In this document: positions 14,435 to 24,154 of the stretch, piece by piece
Position numbering within the stretch: position 1 is the first letter of the stretch
Layout of the letters: each line of letters begins with the position of its first letter
NCBI GenBank assembly: GCA_016234855.1
Contig: JACRNO010000046.1
Location: 1 to 36,190 of the forward strand
Direction of reading: 5' to 3'
DNA: 36,190 nt
DNA from: Deltaproteobacteria bacterium
Lineage (GTDB): Bacteria; Desulfobacterota; GWC2-55-46
Program-made: the position numbers and the translations under genes
Notes under the pieces: model-generated
Told to the model about the DNA's origin: nothing
The model's database searches: none
The model's input: only the letters and a program-made list of their open reading frames with translations

Positions 14435-14508
14435 TGCAGTATCCTTTGTTTGAGCTTTACTGAAAATATATCCGTTTAATGCGTCGTCATCAACAGACTT
14501 CAGGCGAT

Positions 14509-15447
<939 letters not shown>

Positions 15448-15718
15448 TTATACTGCGCTGAATTGTTCAATGACCACGCATGACTGCCCGCATTCAATCA
15501 AAAAAAGGTCTGCATAGAGGCACATGGAACGGCGCAAGACTTACCGCCGATTCTTCCGACCCTGTAAAATCAGCCCTGAGGGTCTGATTACGGGAGCTTA
15601 AAAGTTCTTTAAAAGACGCCGAGACAGATATGGTTCGAGAGTACTTGGCGCATCTTCAAAAATCGCATTTGAGCATACAATACATACGGCAATACGTAAC
15701 ACACTCCCCTCTGTATAC

Positions 15719-15745
15719 AGTATACAAAATACCTGAAACTGTCAA
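15719..15745 (-). promoter_or_regulatory. Candidate promoter of the mdh-to-sucC cluster with GTATAC palindrome
   Basis: On the minus strand TTGACA (15745-15740), 15 nt, TATACT (15724-15719). The -10 overlaps a palindrome, TGTATACTGTATACA (two GTATAC blocks one base apart; 15712-15726), which looks like an operator for a dimeric repressor. The 15-nt spacer is short. It leaves a leader of about 275 nt before mdh, which contains only a small imperfect palindrome (ATCAGCCCTGAGGGTCTGAT, 15570-15589) and no riboswitch I recognise. Confidence 0.6.
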
Positions 15746-15878
15746 GAAAAATACATCGTACACGACCGCGATGCGAGAGAGGGCATTTTATACATAAAAT
15801 CCGCCATCCGCCCCCTCGTGTGCCGGGTTATGGTCGATTCTTGACCATAATCCGACATCTGCCAATCCAAGAAAAGAC

Positions 15879-15908
15879 TTGCAAACCGAGAAAAATATGT
15901 GGTAATTT
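15879..15908 (+). promoter_or_regulatory. Candidate tRNA-Pro promoter
   Basis: TTGCAA (15879-15884), 18 nt, TAATTT (15903-15908), ending 14 nt before the tRNA. An inverted repeat (TTATGGTC...GACCATAA) lies about 30 nt upstream at 15828-15850. Confidence 0.5.
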
Positions 15909-15922
15909 ATATGACTATTCTA

Positions 15923-15999
15923 CGGGGCGTAGCGCAGTCTGGTAGCGCGCCTGCTTTGGGAGCAGGATGCCGGAGGTTCGAATCCTCTCGCCCCGACCA
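15923..15999 (+). tRNA. tRNA-Pro (anticodon TGG)
   Basis: The 77-nt cloverleaf has acceptor stem CGGGGCG/CGCCCCG, D arm GCGC...GCGC, anticodon stem CCTGC/GCAGG around TTTGGGA, T arm GGAGG-TTCGAAT-CCTCT, and an encoded CCA. Confidence 0.97.
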
Positions 16000-16140
16000 T
16001 TTTTATAATACATCAGCAGCGGCCCTGACCTCTTCCGTCTTCACTTGACCTGTCAAGGCCGGTCTTGATTCGGCCCTGCGATACACGGGTGAGCGCATCT
16101 TACATCAACCGCCTTCACCCTGCCAAGATATCAATCCCAT

Positions 16141-16217
16141 GCGCCTGTAGCTCAGTCGGATAGAGCAACTGCCTTCTAAGCAGTAGGCCACTGGTTCGAA
16201 TCCAGTCAGGCGCACCA
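16141..16217 (+). tRNA. tRNA-Arg (anticodon TCT)
   Basis: The 77-nt cloverleaf has acceptor stem GCGCCTG/CAGGCGC, D arm GCTC...GAGC, anticodon stem ACTGC/GCAGT around CTTCTAA, T arm ACTGG-TTCGAAT-CCAGT, and an encoded CCA. Confidence 0.97.
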
Positions 16218-16297
16218 ATAATAGTAAGGGGTTGCGGCTTTTGCCGCACCATCTTTCTCACAAAAAAGACCAACCGGCTCTCAGCTCAAACACAAAA

Positions 16298-16333
16298 AAA
16301 GGCCGCCTCCGTTTTACGGAGGCGGCCTTTTAA
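16298..16333 (+). terminator. Rho-independent terminator after the tRNA pair
   Basis: AAAGGCCGCCTCC-GTTTTAC-GGAGGCGGCCTTTT is a 13-bp, GC-rich perfect stem ending in T residues, with A residues on the other side, so it can act in both directions. It closes the tRNA unit and may also back up glnA transcription from the opposite strand. Confidence 0.85.
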
Positions 16334-16436
16334 CTCCACTTTTGATATGACCTGCCGCTTGTCAACAGGTCGAAGGGGGACTTGAGAACGGCGCGGGGTT
16401 ACGAGAGGATGAGGGACGGTCGTGAAAGACCCATTT

Positions 16437-16495
16437 GAAGAATCCCCCTCAGTCCCCCTTTGAAAAAGGGGGGTTGTGGGGGGGGGGATTCTTCC
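16437..16495. terminator. Long perfect inverted repeat just after glnA
   Basis: GAAGAATCCCCCTCAGTCCC... pairs with its complement ...TGTGGGGGGGGGGATTCTTC over ~25 bp with a short centre (TTTGAAAAA). Its right end touches the glnA stop codon at 16497. It could terminate glnA transcripts but also looks like a dispersed repeat; a related palindrome (CCCCC/TTTTTCAAAGGGGG) is split by the mini-element at 31295. Confidence 0.65.
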
Positions 16496-16496
16496 C

Positions 16497-17909
16497 TTAG
16501 CAGTCGTAGTAGAGGTAGAACTCGTGCGGCACCGGACGAAGCCTTACCGGGTCGAGTTCCTTCTCCTTCTTGTACTCTATCCAGGTCTCGATGACGTCTT
16601 TGGTGAAGACGTCGCCCTTCAAGAGGAACTCGTGGTCGGCCCTGAGCGCGGCAAGCGCCTCTTCAAGCGAGCCGCAGGCAGACGGCACCTTGGAGAGCTC
16701 TTCCGGCGACAGACCGTATATGTCCTTGTCGAGCGGCGCGCCCGGATTGATCTTGTTCTGTATGCCGTCGAGCCCGGCCATGAGCATGGCCGCGAATGCG
16801 AGATAGCCGTTGCAGGACGGGTCCGGGAACCTGACCTCTATCCTCTTGGACTTCGGCGAGGGCGAGTACATCGGTATCCTTATGGACGCGGAGCGGTTCC
16901 TGCTGGAATACGCGAGGTTGATCGGCGCCTCGAAGCCCGGCACGAGCCTCCTGTACGAGTTTGTGCCTGGGTTGCAGAACGCGTTCAACGCGCGGGCGTG
17001 TTTTAGAATTCCGCCTATATAGTACATGGCCATCTGGGACATGCCGCCGTATTCGCTGCCCGCGAATAGCGGCTTGCCGCCCTTCCATATCGACTGATGG
17101 ACGTGCATGCCGCTGCCGTTGTCGCCGAATATCGGCTTGGGCATGAAGGTCACGGTCTTCTTCCATCTCTTTGCCACGTTCTTTACTATATACTTGAACC
17201 ACATGAGCTTGTCGCCCATCTTGACGAGGCTGTCGAAGCGCATGTCTATCTCGGCCTGGCCCGCGGTCGCAACCTCGTGGTGCTGGCGCTCAATCTGTAT
17301 GCCTATCTGCTCCATGATGAGACACATCTCGGTGCGGATGTCCTCCTGACTGTCGGTCGGCGGCACGGGGAAGTACCCTTCCTTGTGCTTGGGCTTGTAC
17401 CCGAGGTTCGGCATCTCCTCGCGGCCGGTGTTCCAGGTGCCCTCTTCCGAGTCGATATAATAAAAGCCGTGATTGGCCCCCTGGCTGTAACGGATATCGT
17501 CGAATATGAAGAACTCCGGCTCCGGGCCGAAGTACGCGACGTCGCCGATGCCCGTGGACTTGAGATACGCCTCGGCCTTGATGGCGATATTGCGCGGGTC
17601 TCTCGTATACGACTCCTTTGTGATGGGGTCGACTATATTGCAGATGAGGCTCATCGTCGTCGTCTCGCTGAACGGGTCGATGACGGCGGTGGCCGGGTCA
17701 GGGATAACGAGCATGTCGCTGGCGTGTATCGGCTGCCAGCCGCGAATGGAGGAGCCGTCGAAACCAAGCCCCTCCTCGAAGATATCCGCACTCAATTCGG
17801 AAACCGGTATGGAGAAGTGCTGCCAGATGCCTACGAAGTCGAGAAACTTCATATCCACCATCCTGGCGTTCTTCTCCTTTGCAAATTGCAAGACTTCCTT
17901 CGGTGTCAT
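16497..17909 (-). CDS. glnA: Glutamine synthetase type I
   Basis: This 470-aa GSI subunit (dodecameric) condenses glutamate, ammonia and ATP. Signatures are [44 protein letters not shown], the ATP-binding [33 protein letters not shown], and R in [10 protein letters not shown]. The adenylylation-site Tyr is present in [19 protein letters not shown] precedes the ATG. It follows glnB with a 147-bp gap that contains a MITE-like hairpin. I see no separate promoter in that gap, so glnBA is likely one unit. Confidence 0.97.
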   Translation of the reverse strand: MTPKEVLQFAKEKNARMVDMKFLDFVGIWQHFSIPVSELSADIFEEGLGFDGSSIRGWQPIHASDMLVIPDPATAVIDPFSETTTMSLICNIVDPITKESYTRDPRNIAIKAEAYLKSTGIGDVAYFGPEPEFFIFDDIRYSQGANHGFYYIDSEEGTWNTGREEMPNLGYKPKHKEGYFPVPPTDSQEDIRTEMCLIMEQIGIQIERQHHEVATAGQAEIDMRFDSLVKMGDKLMWFKYIVKNVAKRWKKTVTFMPKPIFGDNGSGMHVHQSIWKGGKPLFAGSEYGGMSQMAMYYIGGILKHARALNAFCNPGTNSYRRLVPGFEAPINLAYSSRNRSASIRIPMYSPSPKSKRIEVRFPDPSCNGYLAFAAMLMAGLDGIQNKINPGAPLDKDIYGLSPEELSKVPSACGSLEEALAALRADHEFLLKGDVFTKDVIETWIEYKKEKELDPVRLRPVPHEFYLYYDC

Positions 17910-17961
17910 ATTATGCTCTCCTCCTTCATTTAGATGTTTTCATCCTGTTTTTTTACAATAT

Positions 17962-18054
17962 GAAGACATTTATCGCGTTCGTTACCACCTCGCACGAACG
18001 TGAGAAATGGCTTTAGACGAGTTCAACGCGGTATAAAGACATTTATCGCGTTCG
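17962..18054. repeat. MITE-like hairpin element abutting the glnB stop codon
   Basis: Three arms of one motif are visible: GACATTTATCGCGTTCG at ~17965-17981, CGAACGTGAGAAATGGCTTT at 17995-18014, and GGTATAAAGACATTTATCGC up to 18054. The first two can form a ~15-bp imperfect stem. It is related to the element at 9112-9230 and, like it, sits within 1-2 nt of a stop codon (glnB, 18057). Confidence 0.7.
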
Positions 18055-18056
18055 TC

Positions 18057-18461
<405 letters not shown>

Positions 18462-18563
18462 TCATTGCCTTCGCGGGATTTGACTGAAAAACTAACACAC
18501 CGGCGGCCCGATGTAAATCTCTTTTACGCACAACCAGTTCAATCCGCGCCTGACTATTGATAT

Positions 18564-18580
18564 AAGCAATTTTCATGCCG
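18564..18580 (-). promoter_or_regulatory. Candidate sigma-54 promoter of glnBA
   Basis: The minus strand reads CGGCATGAAAATTGCTT. It has GG and GC exactly ten bases apart and a perfect TTGCT -12 element, against the consensus TGGCACG-N4-TTGCW. The predicted leader is about 160 nt. The rest of the 713-bp gap to 19108 holds only repeats (18817-19022). Confidence 0.7.
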
Positions 18581-18816
18581 CGCCAAAACCGCTAAAACCC
18601 GGGTAAAGCTTCAAGAATAACCGCGGCGCAGGTCACCGAAGGCTATTTTTTATGCACGCCGTCTCTTGACTGCCTATTATTTGAACAACCAGGCGCGCGA
18701 AAGGTTTTGACACGGCCAGGGTCGTGGAGTAAGATTTCAACAGACCGTGCCATCGACCAAACAGAGCAACGGGTTCATTGACTCGACAGGAGAAAAAAAG
18801 ACCCTCCTTGTCTTGT

Positions 18817-19022
18817 GTAGCTCAGGGCTTTAGCCCTGGATAAACGGCGTTGGACGCGGCGCCAAAGACACAACAATAGCGCACAAGCAATATCAGGCCT
18901 GAAGGCCTGAGCTACAGACATACGTCATTTCCGCGTGTCTCTGGCGGGAATCCAGCGTCTTTACGTCTTTGTGAGTATCGCAGGAGACGCTGGATTCCCG
19001 GCTAAAGCCTCGGGAATCACAG
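18817..19022. repeat. Composite repeat: GTAGCTCAG palindrome pair joined to a GTCATTCCCG-type repeat
   Basis: GTAGCTCAGGGCTTTAGCCC, then ~60 bp, then ATATCAGGCCTGAAGGCCTG, directly followed by AGCTACAGACATACGTCATT, GGCGGGAATCCAGCG, and an inverted CGCTGGATTCCCGG. The join between the second palindrome and the GTCATT part recurs at 26739-26805 and, inverted, at 31157-31222. No gene is seen here. Confidence 0.78.
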
Positions 19023-19108
19023 ATTTACAAAGCGGCTCTATTCTTACTTTTTGCTTGAGCCGGGCGGACGACGCGCATATATTTTTAGCGGACACTACTT
19101 GAGGCAAG

Positions 19109-19615
19109 ATGACCCATCGCATCGTCATAGACGGCTACAACGTACTTGGCCAAGGCGCGGACGCAGGGCTGCGCGATATCGAGGCCGGGCGCGACAACCT
19201 GATTTCGCGCCTGCTCATATATAAGAAGGTCAGGCGCGTAAAGCTCGCCGTCGTCTTTGACGGCACGCGCTCCGGCAACCTTGCCGAAGGCCGCGAAAGC
19301 CGGGCCGGAATAGATGTAATATTCTCCAGAGACGGGGTTGACGCGGATACCGTGATAAAGAGGATGGCCGGCGAGCGAGGCGAAGGCTTGACCGTCGTCA
19401 CCTCGGACCGCGGCCTCGCCTCTTATTGCGCGGGACGCGGGGCGGTCGTCGTATCGTCAGCCGAGTTCGAGGGCATCCTCGACGCCGCGGCCTACGAAGA
19501 GCTGAAGGGCGTCATTCCGGAAGACGAAGAGGACGCGCCCGTGGAGAGAAAAGGACAATCAAAGAGACTACCAAAGGCGGAACGGAAAAAGAGACGGCGG
19601 TTGAAGAAGATGTAG
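19109..19615 (+). CDS. NYN-domain ribonuclease, YacP/Rae1-like
   Basis: This 168-aa PIN-like protein starts THRIVIDGYNVLGQG with the first acidic residue at Asp8. It continues VKLAVVFDGTRSGN, DVIFSRDGVDADTVIKRMAGE and LTVVTSDRGLASYCAGRGA, the acidic cluster typical of YacP-type NYN nucleases. The family includes Bacillus Rae1, which cleaves mRNA on the ribosome; the substrate here is unknown. The C-terminus is a basic tail (KRLPKAERKKRRRLKKM), suited to RNA binding. GAGGCAAG precedes the ATG. It stands alone on the plus strand. Confidence 0.88.
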   Translation: MTHRIVIDGYNVLGQGADAGLRDIEAGRDNLISRLLIYKKVRRVKLAVVFDGTRSGNLAEGRESRAGIDVIFSRDGVDADTVIKRMAGERGEGLTVVTSDRGLASYCAGRGAVVVSSAEFEGILDAAAYEELKGVIPEDEEDAPVERKGQSKRLPKAERKKRRRLKKM

Positions 19616-19725
19616 GGCGGGCAAGGCAGCCTGATACAACCCCAAAAAAAACAGGCTGAACGCAACGCACAAAGATGCGTCTCGGGCAACCTGATGGGCG
19701 GTGTGCCGAAGCAATTAAATACTAC

Positions 19726-19754
19726 TTGACAAAAGCGCCGTTCAGGATTACGAT
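19726..19754 (+). promoter_or_regulatory. Candidate sigma-70-type promoter of the small secreted protein
   Basis: TTGACA (19726-19731), 17 nt, TACGAT (19749-19754), about 48 nt before the start codon at 19803. Between 19616 and 19725 there is an inverted CAGCCTG...CAGGCTG and nothing else I can name. Confidence 0.6.
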
Positions 19755-19802
19755 TCAAGGCATATGTGGTGGTAAATTCCCCGTTAGGGAGGGTATAACC
19801 CG

Positions 19803-20000
19803 ATGAAGAGAATGTTGGCAGTAGCAGCACTCGCAGTAACCGTAGCCTTTGGCACAATGACCCTGGCAACGGCAGCAGACAAGGCAGCAGCGCCTGCACC
19901 ACCGGCACCTGCGGCAGCAGCACCGGCAGCAGCACCGGCAAAGGCTGAGAAAAGGCCCCTGAGGCCGCAAAGAAGTAACCCCGCAATAACGCAACAATAA
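19803..20000 (+). CDS. Small secreted Ala/Pro-rich protein with apparent frameshift near the C-terminus
   Basis: The 65-aa ORF has a clear signal peptide (MKRMLAVAALAVTVAFGTMTLATAA) and an Ala/Pro repeat (AAAPAPPAPAAAAPAAAPAKAEK). AGGGAGGG precedes the ATG. The annotated tail (RPLRPQRSNPAITQQ) looks unnatural. Adding one A to the AAAA run at 19950-19953 changes it to KKAPEAAKK-stop (TAA at 19976), a far more typical ending for this kind of protein. So the gene is probably a 58-aa secreted protein with a one-base deletion, real or a sequencing error. Function unknown; presumably periplasmic. Confidence 0.7.
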   Translation: MKRMLAVAALAVTVAFGTMTLATAADKAAAPAPPAPAAAAPAAAPAKAEKRPLRPQRSNPAITQQ

Positions 20001-20012
20001 CAAACAACAGAC

Positions 20013-20057
20013 AAAGGCGCCACAAATGACCGTTTTAAGCGTCATTATGGCGCCTTT
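20013..20057 (+). terminator. Terminator-like hairpin after the small secreted protein
   Basis: AAAGGCGCCACAAATGAC - loop - GTCATTATGGCGCCTTT forms a ~17-bp stem with one bulge or mismatch, followed by ATCTTT. It lies ~12 nt after the annotated stop. Confidence 0.75.
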
Positions 20058-20131
20058 ATCTTTGGGCGTTTTGCAGGGCGGCGCCCACCTTGCATATTGG
20101 AGACAGCAGCTTTGAATGCAGTTACGGTGTG

Positions 20132-20226
20132 CCTCTCATTCCCAAGCTCTGTCTGGGAATGCAATTATCCGGAAGCTAAGCTTCTCAAGCAAATCCGTTC
20201 CCAAGCCGGAGCTTGGGAACGAGAGG
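20132..20226. repeat. Inverted repeat bounded by CCTCTC...GAGAGG
   Basis: Contains TCATTCCCAAGCTCTGTCTG and GTTCCCAAGCCGGAGCTTGG with a central AGCTAAGCTTCT stem. A compact relative (CTCGTTCCCAAGCAGAGCTT) is at 26707-26736. It fills much of the 351-bp gap between the secreted protein and gcvPB. Confidence 0.7.
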
Positions 20227-20297
20227 AAAATAAACTCAAACTCCCGCTCAGCAAACCCCGCGTCTTCATTCACACTACACATGCCCCTGAAATTATA

Positions 20298-20323
20298 AAA
20301 GGGGGGACTTTCGTCCCCCCTTT
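20298..20323 (-). terminator. Terminator of the gcv operon
   Basis: AAAGGGGGGAC-GAAA-GTCCCCCC followed by TTTTATAAT on the minus strand. It is an 11-bp stem with a GAAA tetraloop, ~28 nt beyond the gcvPB stop. Confidence 0.85.
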
Positions 20324-20351
20324 ATAATCGCATTAAATTAGTTCTCCACCC

Positions 20352-21842
20352 CTACGCCCCTGGCCTCCATCTTAATATCGGCTCCCTTGCGGCGCGAACC
20401 TCGTCAACGCGCTGGACCTTCGTGTTGACCGGCGCGCTCTTCAGGAGGTCAGGGTTGGCGCGTGCCTCTTCGGCGATTTCCTTCATCGTCTCGATAAAAC
20501 CGTCGAGCGTGGCCTTTGTCTCGGTCTCGGTCGGCTCTATCATTATCGCGCCGTGGACAACGAGCGGGAAATAGACCGTTGGCGGGTGATAGCCGTAGTC
20601 GATGAGCCTCTTGGCCATGTCTATCGTGGTTACGCCGTAGGCCGATTGCGCCTTGTCCGAAAAGACGCACTCGTGCATACACGGCTGGTCGTACGGCAGA
20701 TGGAAGGTCCCTTTCAGGGATTCTTTGATATAGTTCGCGTTGAGTATGGCCGTCAGGGCGGCCTTGCGTATGCCGTCGGGGCCCATCCGCCTGATATACG
20801 CATACGCCTTGACCATGACGCCGAAGTTGCCGTAGAAGGCCTTTACCCTGCCGATGGACTTCGGGTTATCGCGCACGAACTTGTATTTATTGCCCGACTT
20901 CTTTATCCTCGGGCCGGGCAGGAACGGCACAAGCGCCTTACCGACGCCGACCGGACCGCTGCCCGGGCCGCCGCCGCCGTGCGGGGTGGAGAAGGTCTTA
21001 TGCAGGTTGAACTGCACGACGTCGACGCCCATCTCGCCGAGCTTCATGATGCCCATGATCGCGTTGAGGTTTGCGCCGTCGCAATATATAAGCCCGCCCT
21101 TCTTATGGACGTAAGCGGCTATATCGTGGATATTCCGCTCGAATATGCCGATGGTGTTAGGATTGGTCAGCATCAATGCGGCCGTGTCGTCGTCCATCAC
21201 GGCCTTAACCGCGTCGAGCGTCAGGACGCCGTTAGACTCCGACTTTATCGGCACGACCTTGAAACCCGCAAGGGCCGAGCTTGCCGGGTTGGTGCCGTGC
21301 GCCGTATCCGGTATGATTATCTTGTGGCGCGGCCTGCCCTTTGCCTTGAAGTAGGCCGCTATCATCAAAAGCCCGGTAAGCTCGCCCTGCGCGCCCGCGG
21401 AAGGCTGCAGGGTGATGGCGCTCATGCCGCTTATTTCCGCAAGGTAGTCTTCCAGCTCATAAATAAGCCGGAGCGCGCCCTGCGAAAGCTCCTCAGGCTG
21501 ATACGGGTGTATGGCGGAAAGGCCTTCGAGCCGGGCCGCGTCCTCGTTGATTTTGGGGTTGTACTTCATGGTACACGATCCGAGCGGATAAAAACCCGTG
21601 TCAACGCCGAAGTTCCACTGCGAGAGCCTCGTGTAATGGCGCACCGCGTCTATCTCCGAGACCTCTGGAAAACCCGCCATGGGGTCGTTAGCGCCCCTTA
21701 GCATGGCGGCCGGGATGACCTTTGCGGCATCAACCACCGGCACATCGCACACGGCAGGCTCGACGCCCTTTCTCCCGGCTGACGAGACCTCGAATATCAA
21801 CGGCTCGTCAAGCACAAGCCCTTTGGTTACGATATGTCTCAT
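20352..21842 (-). CDS. gcvPB: Glycine dehydrogenase (decarboxylating) subunit 2
   Basis: This 496-aa C-terminal half of the two-part P-protein binds PLP through Lys in VVQFNLHKTFSTPHGGGGPGSGP. Other family segments are LGSCTMKYNPKINE, GAQGELTGLLMI, DTAHGTNPASSALAGF and LPYDQPCMHECVFS. With GcvPA it decarboxylates glycine and passes the aminomethyl group to GcvH. The start overlaps the gcvPA stop as ATGA (21839-21842), so the two halves are translationally coupled. It is the last gene of the operon. Confidence 0.97.
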   Translation of the reverse strand: MRHIVTKGLVLDEPLIFEVSSAGRKGVEPAVCDVPVVDAAKVIPAAMLRGANDPMAGFPEVSEIDAVRHYTRLSQWNFGVDTGFYPLGSCTMKYNPKINEDAARLEGLSAIHPYQPEELSQGALRLIYELEDYLAEISGMSAITLQPSAGAQGELTGLLMIAAYFKAKGRPRHKIIIPDTAHGTNPASSALAGFKVVPIKSESNGVLTLDAVKAVMDDDTAALMLTNPNTIGIFERNIHDIAAYVHKKGGLIYCDGANLNAIMGIMKLGEMGVDVVQFNLHKTFSTPHGGGGPGSGPVGVGKALVPFLPGPRIKKSGNKYKFVRDNPKSIGRVKAFYGNFGVMVKAYAYIRRMGPDGIRKAALTAILNANYIKESLKGTFHLPYDQPCMHECVFSDKAQSAYGVTTIDMAKRLIDYGYHPPTVYFPLVVHGAIMIEPTETETKATLDGFIETMKEIAEEARANPDLLKSAPVNTKVQRVDEVRAAREPILRWRPGA

Positions 21843-23188
21843 CTCGTCACCTTCCCCGCCTCTTCGGCAAACCTGTCAATATCCGCCTTGGAGTTCATCT
21901 CGGTAGCGCTGACTACTATATGACGGGCAAGCTCAGGATAGAACCGTTTAAGCCCCACCCCTGCCATGATGCGCTTTTTAAGGAGCGCCTTCATAAACGC
22001 GTCCGGGTCTGTATCAAGCTTGAACGTAAACTCATTGAAGGTGGGAGAGGTGAACGCCGGGGCAATCCCAACGGAGCTGAGCCTTGCCTTGAGATACTCG
22101 GCCTTTGAGAGATTGAGGTTTGCAAGCGCGCAAAGACCGACCCTGCCGAGGCTTACGAGATGAATGGCGGCCGCAAGCGCGCAAAGGCCGTGATTGGTGC
22201 ATATATTGGATGTGGCGCGCTCGCGGCGTATGTGCTGCTCGCGGGTGGCAAACGTCAGGCAGTATGCGCGGCTTCCGTTCTTGTCAACGGTCTGGCCAAT
22301 GAGCCTGCCCGGCATCTGGCGCACGTATTCGGTCTTTGTGGCCATGAAGCCGAGATACGGCCCGCCGAAGGCGAGCGGGTTGCCGAAGGACTGGTTCTCG
22401 CCCACCGCGATATCGGCGCCAAGCTCGCCAGGCGGTTTTAAAAGCCCGAAAGAGACCGGCTCGGCCGTTACGACAATAAGGAGACCCTTTTTCCTGTGTA
22501 TGACCTCTGCAAGCGTGGCGAGGTCCTCGATGGAGCCGAAGAAGTTAGGATGTTGGACGACCAGACAGGCCGGGGCATCGCCGCATGCGGCCTCAACTGC
22601 CTCCGGGAGCGTGGTTCCGGCCTCGGTGCAGTAAAGGGCTTCAGTCACATGATTGCCCGCGCCAACGAGATAGGTCCTGACCGTCTCCCTGTACTCCGGG
22701 TGCAGGGCCGCGCTCATGACGACGGTATCCCTGCCCGTGATGCGCCTTGCCATGAGCACGGCCTCGGCAGTGGCCGAGGCGCCGTCATAGAGCGAGGCGT
22801 TGGCCACGTCCATTGCCGTCATCTGGCAGACGAGCGTCTGATACTCGAATACCGCCTGCAAGGTGCCCTGGCTTATCTCAGGCTGGTACGGGGTATATGC
22901 CGTGTAAAATTCCGAGCGGGAGGCGAGGTGGCCGACTGTGGCGGGTATGTAATGGTTATACGCGCCCGCTCCTAAAAAAGACGCATACCCGTTGACCGTG
23001 GAATTACGGGCGGCGATGGAGCGCAACTCGGCGGAGAGTTCCTGCTCCGAGAGGCCGTCCGGCAGGTTCAGCTTTCCTTTGAGCCTGAGCTCTTCAGGAA
23101 GGTATTTTAAAAATTCCTCGGTCGACGCGGCGCCGACGGTCTTTAATATATCCGCTATGTCTTTGTCTGAATGGGGGATGTATGGCAA
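21839..23188 (-). CDS. gcvPA: Glycine dehydrogenase (decarboxylating) subunit 1
   Basis: This 449-aa N-terminal half of the P-protein begins PYIPHSDKDIADILKTVGAASTEEFLKYLP. Visible family segments are FLGAGAYNHYIPATV, YTPYQPEISQGTLQAVFEYQTLVCQMTAMDVANASLYDGA and SNICTNHGLCALAA. It uses a TTG start at 23188 with AGAGG six nt upstream. A perfect 11-bp hairpin (TACCGGCAGCC...GGCTGCCGGTA, 23209-23236) lies ~20 nt upstream of the start in the 269-bp gap after gcvH. Confidence 0.96.
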   Translation of the reverse strand: MPYIPHSDKDIADILKTVGAASTEEFLKYLPEELRLKGKLNLPDGLSEQELSAELRSIAARNSTVNGYASFLGAGAYNHYIPATVGHLASRSEFYTAYTPYQPEISQGTLQAVFEYQTLVCQMTAMDVANASLYDGASATAEAVLMARRITGRDTVVMSAALHPEYRETVRTYLVGAGNHVTEALYCTEAGTTLPEAVEAACGDAPACLVVQHPNFFGSIEDLATLAEVIHRKKGLLIVVTAEPVSFGLLKPPGELGADIAVGENQSFGNPLAFGGPYLGFMATKTEYVRQMPGRLIGQTVDKNGSRAYCLTFATREQHIRRERATSNICTNHGLCALAAAIHLVSLGRVGLCALANLNLSKAEYLKARLSSVGIAPAFTSPTFNEFTFKLDTDPDAFMKALLKKRIMAGVGLKRFYPELARHIVVSATEMNSKADIDRFAEEAGKVTR

Positions 23189-23330
23189 TTTATACCTCTA
23201 AAAGTAGTTACCGGCAGCCGTCTCCGGCTGCCGGTAAAGTTGTTTTGTCCTGAAACTCCATTATACAAGCGAGCGCCGGAAGGATGCATGCCGGCGTCCG
23301 CACAACCGCGACATCTCACATCTTCATATC

Positions 23331-23375
23331 TCAGGGCATTAGCCCTGAATAATCAGACTTGAAGGTCTGAGCTAC
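23331..23375. repeat. Compound palindromic repeat, short spacer form
   Basis: TCAGGGCATTAGCCCTGA and CAGACTTGAAGGTCTG lie about seven bp apart, ending in GAGCTAC. It belongs to the same family as 6529-6603 with the spacer almost lost. It is in the gcvH-gcvPA gap. Confidence 0.75.
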
Positions 23376-23457
23376 AAATACAGACCGCGTGAGGGTGAAA
23401 AAATTACGCCACAAACAACCGAGGCCCTTTACATTTTCACCCATAGGCCGCCTTCGA

Positions 23458-23844
23458 TTACTTCTCTTCCTCGATGAACTTCTGATATTCGTCGGCGGAC
23501 ATAAGGTCGTCAAGCTCGTCCAGGCTTGCCACATCGACCTTTATCATCCATGCGTCGCCGTACGGGTCTTCGTTAATAGCCTCGGGCGTATCGACTATGG
23601 CGTCGTTGACCTCGGTAACGCTCCCGCTTATCGGCGAGTACAGGTCTGAGACGGCCTTTACCGACTCGACCACCCCGAAAGGCTCGTTCTTCGTAACGGT
23701 GCCGCCTTCCTGCGGCAACTCGACGTAGACGACGTCTCCGAGCGAGTCCTGAGCGTAGTCGGTTATGCCTACCGTAGCCACGTTGCCGTCGAGCTTGACC
23801 CACTCATGCTCTTTCGTGTATTTGAGGTCCTTCGGAAAATCCAT
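23458..23844 (-). CDS. gcvH: Glycine cleavage system H protein
   Basis: This 128-aa lipoyl carrier is MDFPKDLKYTKEHEWVKLDGNVATVGITDYAQDSLGDVVYVELP. The lipoylated Lys is Lys63 in FGVVESVKAVSDLYSP. It shuttles the aminomethyl group from GcvP to GcvT. GGAGAG precedes the ATG by about 10 nt. It is separated from gcvT by 310 bp containing a GTCATTCCCG-type repeat (24028-24105) and nothing coding. Confidence 0.97.
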   Translation of the reverse strand: MDFPKDLKYTKEHEWVKLDGNVATVGITDYAQDSLGDVVYVELPQEGGTVTKNEPFGVVESVKAVSDLYSPISGSVTEVNDAIVDTPEAINEDPYGDAWMIKVDVASLDELDDLMSADEYQKFIEEEK

Positions 23845-24027
23845 TGTCGGCTCTCTCCTTTCTGTAGTGAAGAACCCGGCTGAAACAATACGGGTTCATG
23901 GCGGGGACCCGGCGCTGGGCCGTCTCCCCTGAATATTCTCAAAATACTTTGTAAGTATCCGTCAAAAAAACCGTCAAGGCAAGCCTTAAATAAACACGAG
24001 GCCTGCTTCGGACGCCCCTCTGTCAGA

Positions 24028-24105
24028 CTGTTAGACTTTATATGTCATTCCCGAGGTCTCAGTCGGGAATCCGGTCTTTTGGGCGCGCTGGGTTCCCGCT
24101 AAAGC
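24028..24105. repeat. GTCATTCCCG-type repeat in the gcvT-gcvH gap
   Basis: CTGTTAGACTTTATATGTCA followed by TTCCCGAGGTCTCAGTCGGG and a later GGGTTCCCGC. The first ~38 bp is shared, nearly base for base, with 31069-31106, so the conserved unit extends upstream of the palindrome itself. Confidence 0.7.
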
Positions 24106-24154
24106 TTGCCCTCGAATGGTTTAGTCGGGGGTCATAATCCTTGCAAAGAAGACC

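Noticed and set aside
19650-19725. Possible riboswitch (GEMM-like) before the small secreted protein
   Set aside because: It contains GGGCAACC and GCCGAAGC but not the conserved GEMM core, and it lies upstream of the best promoter, so it would not be transcribed with the gene.
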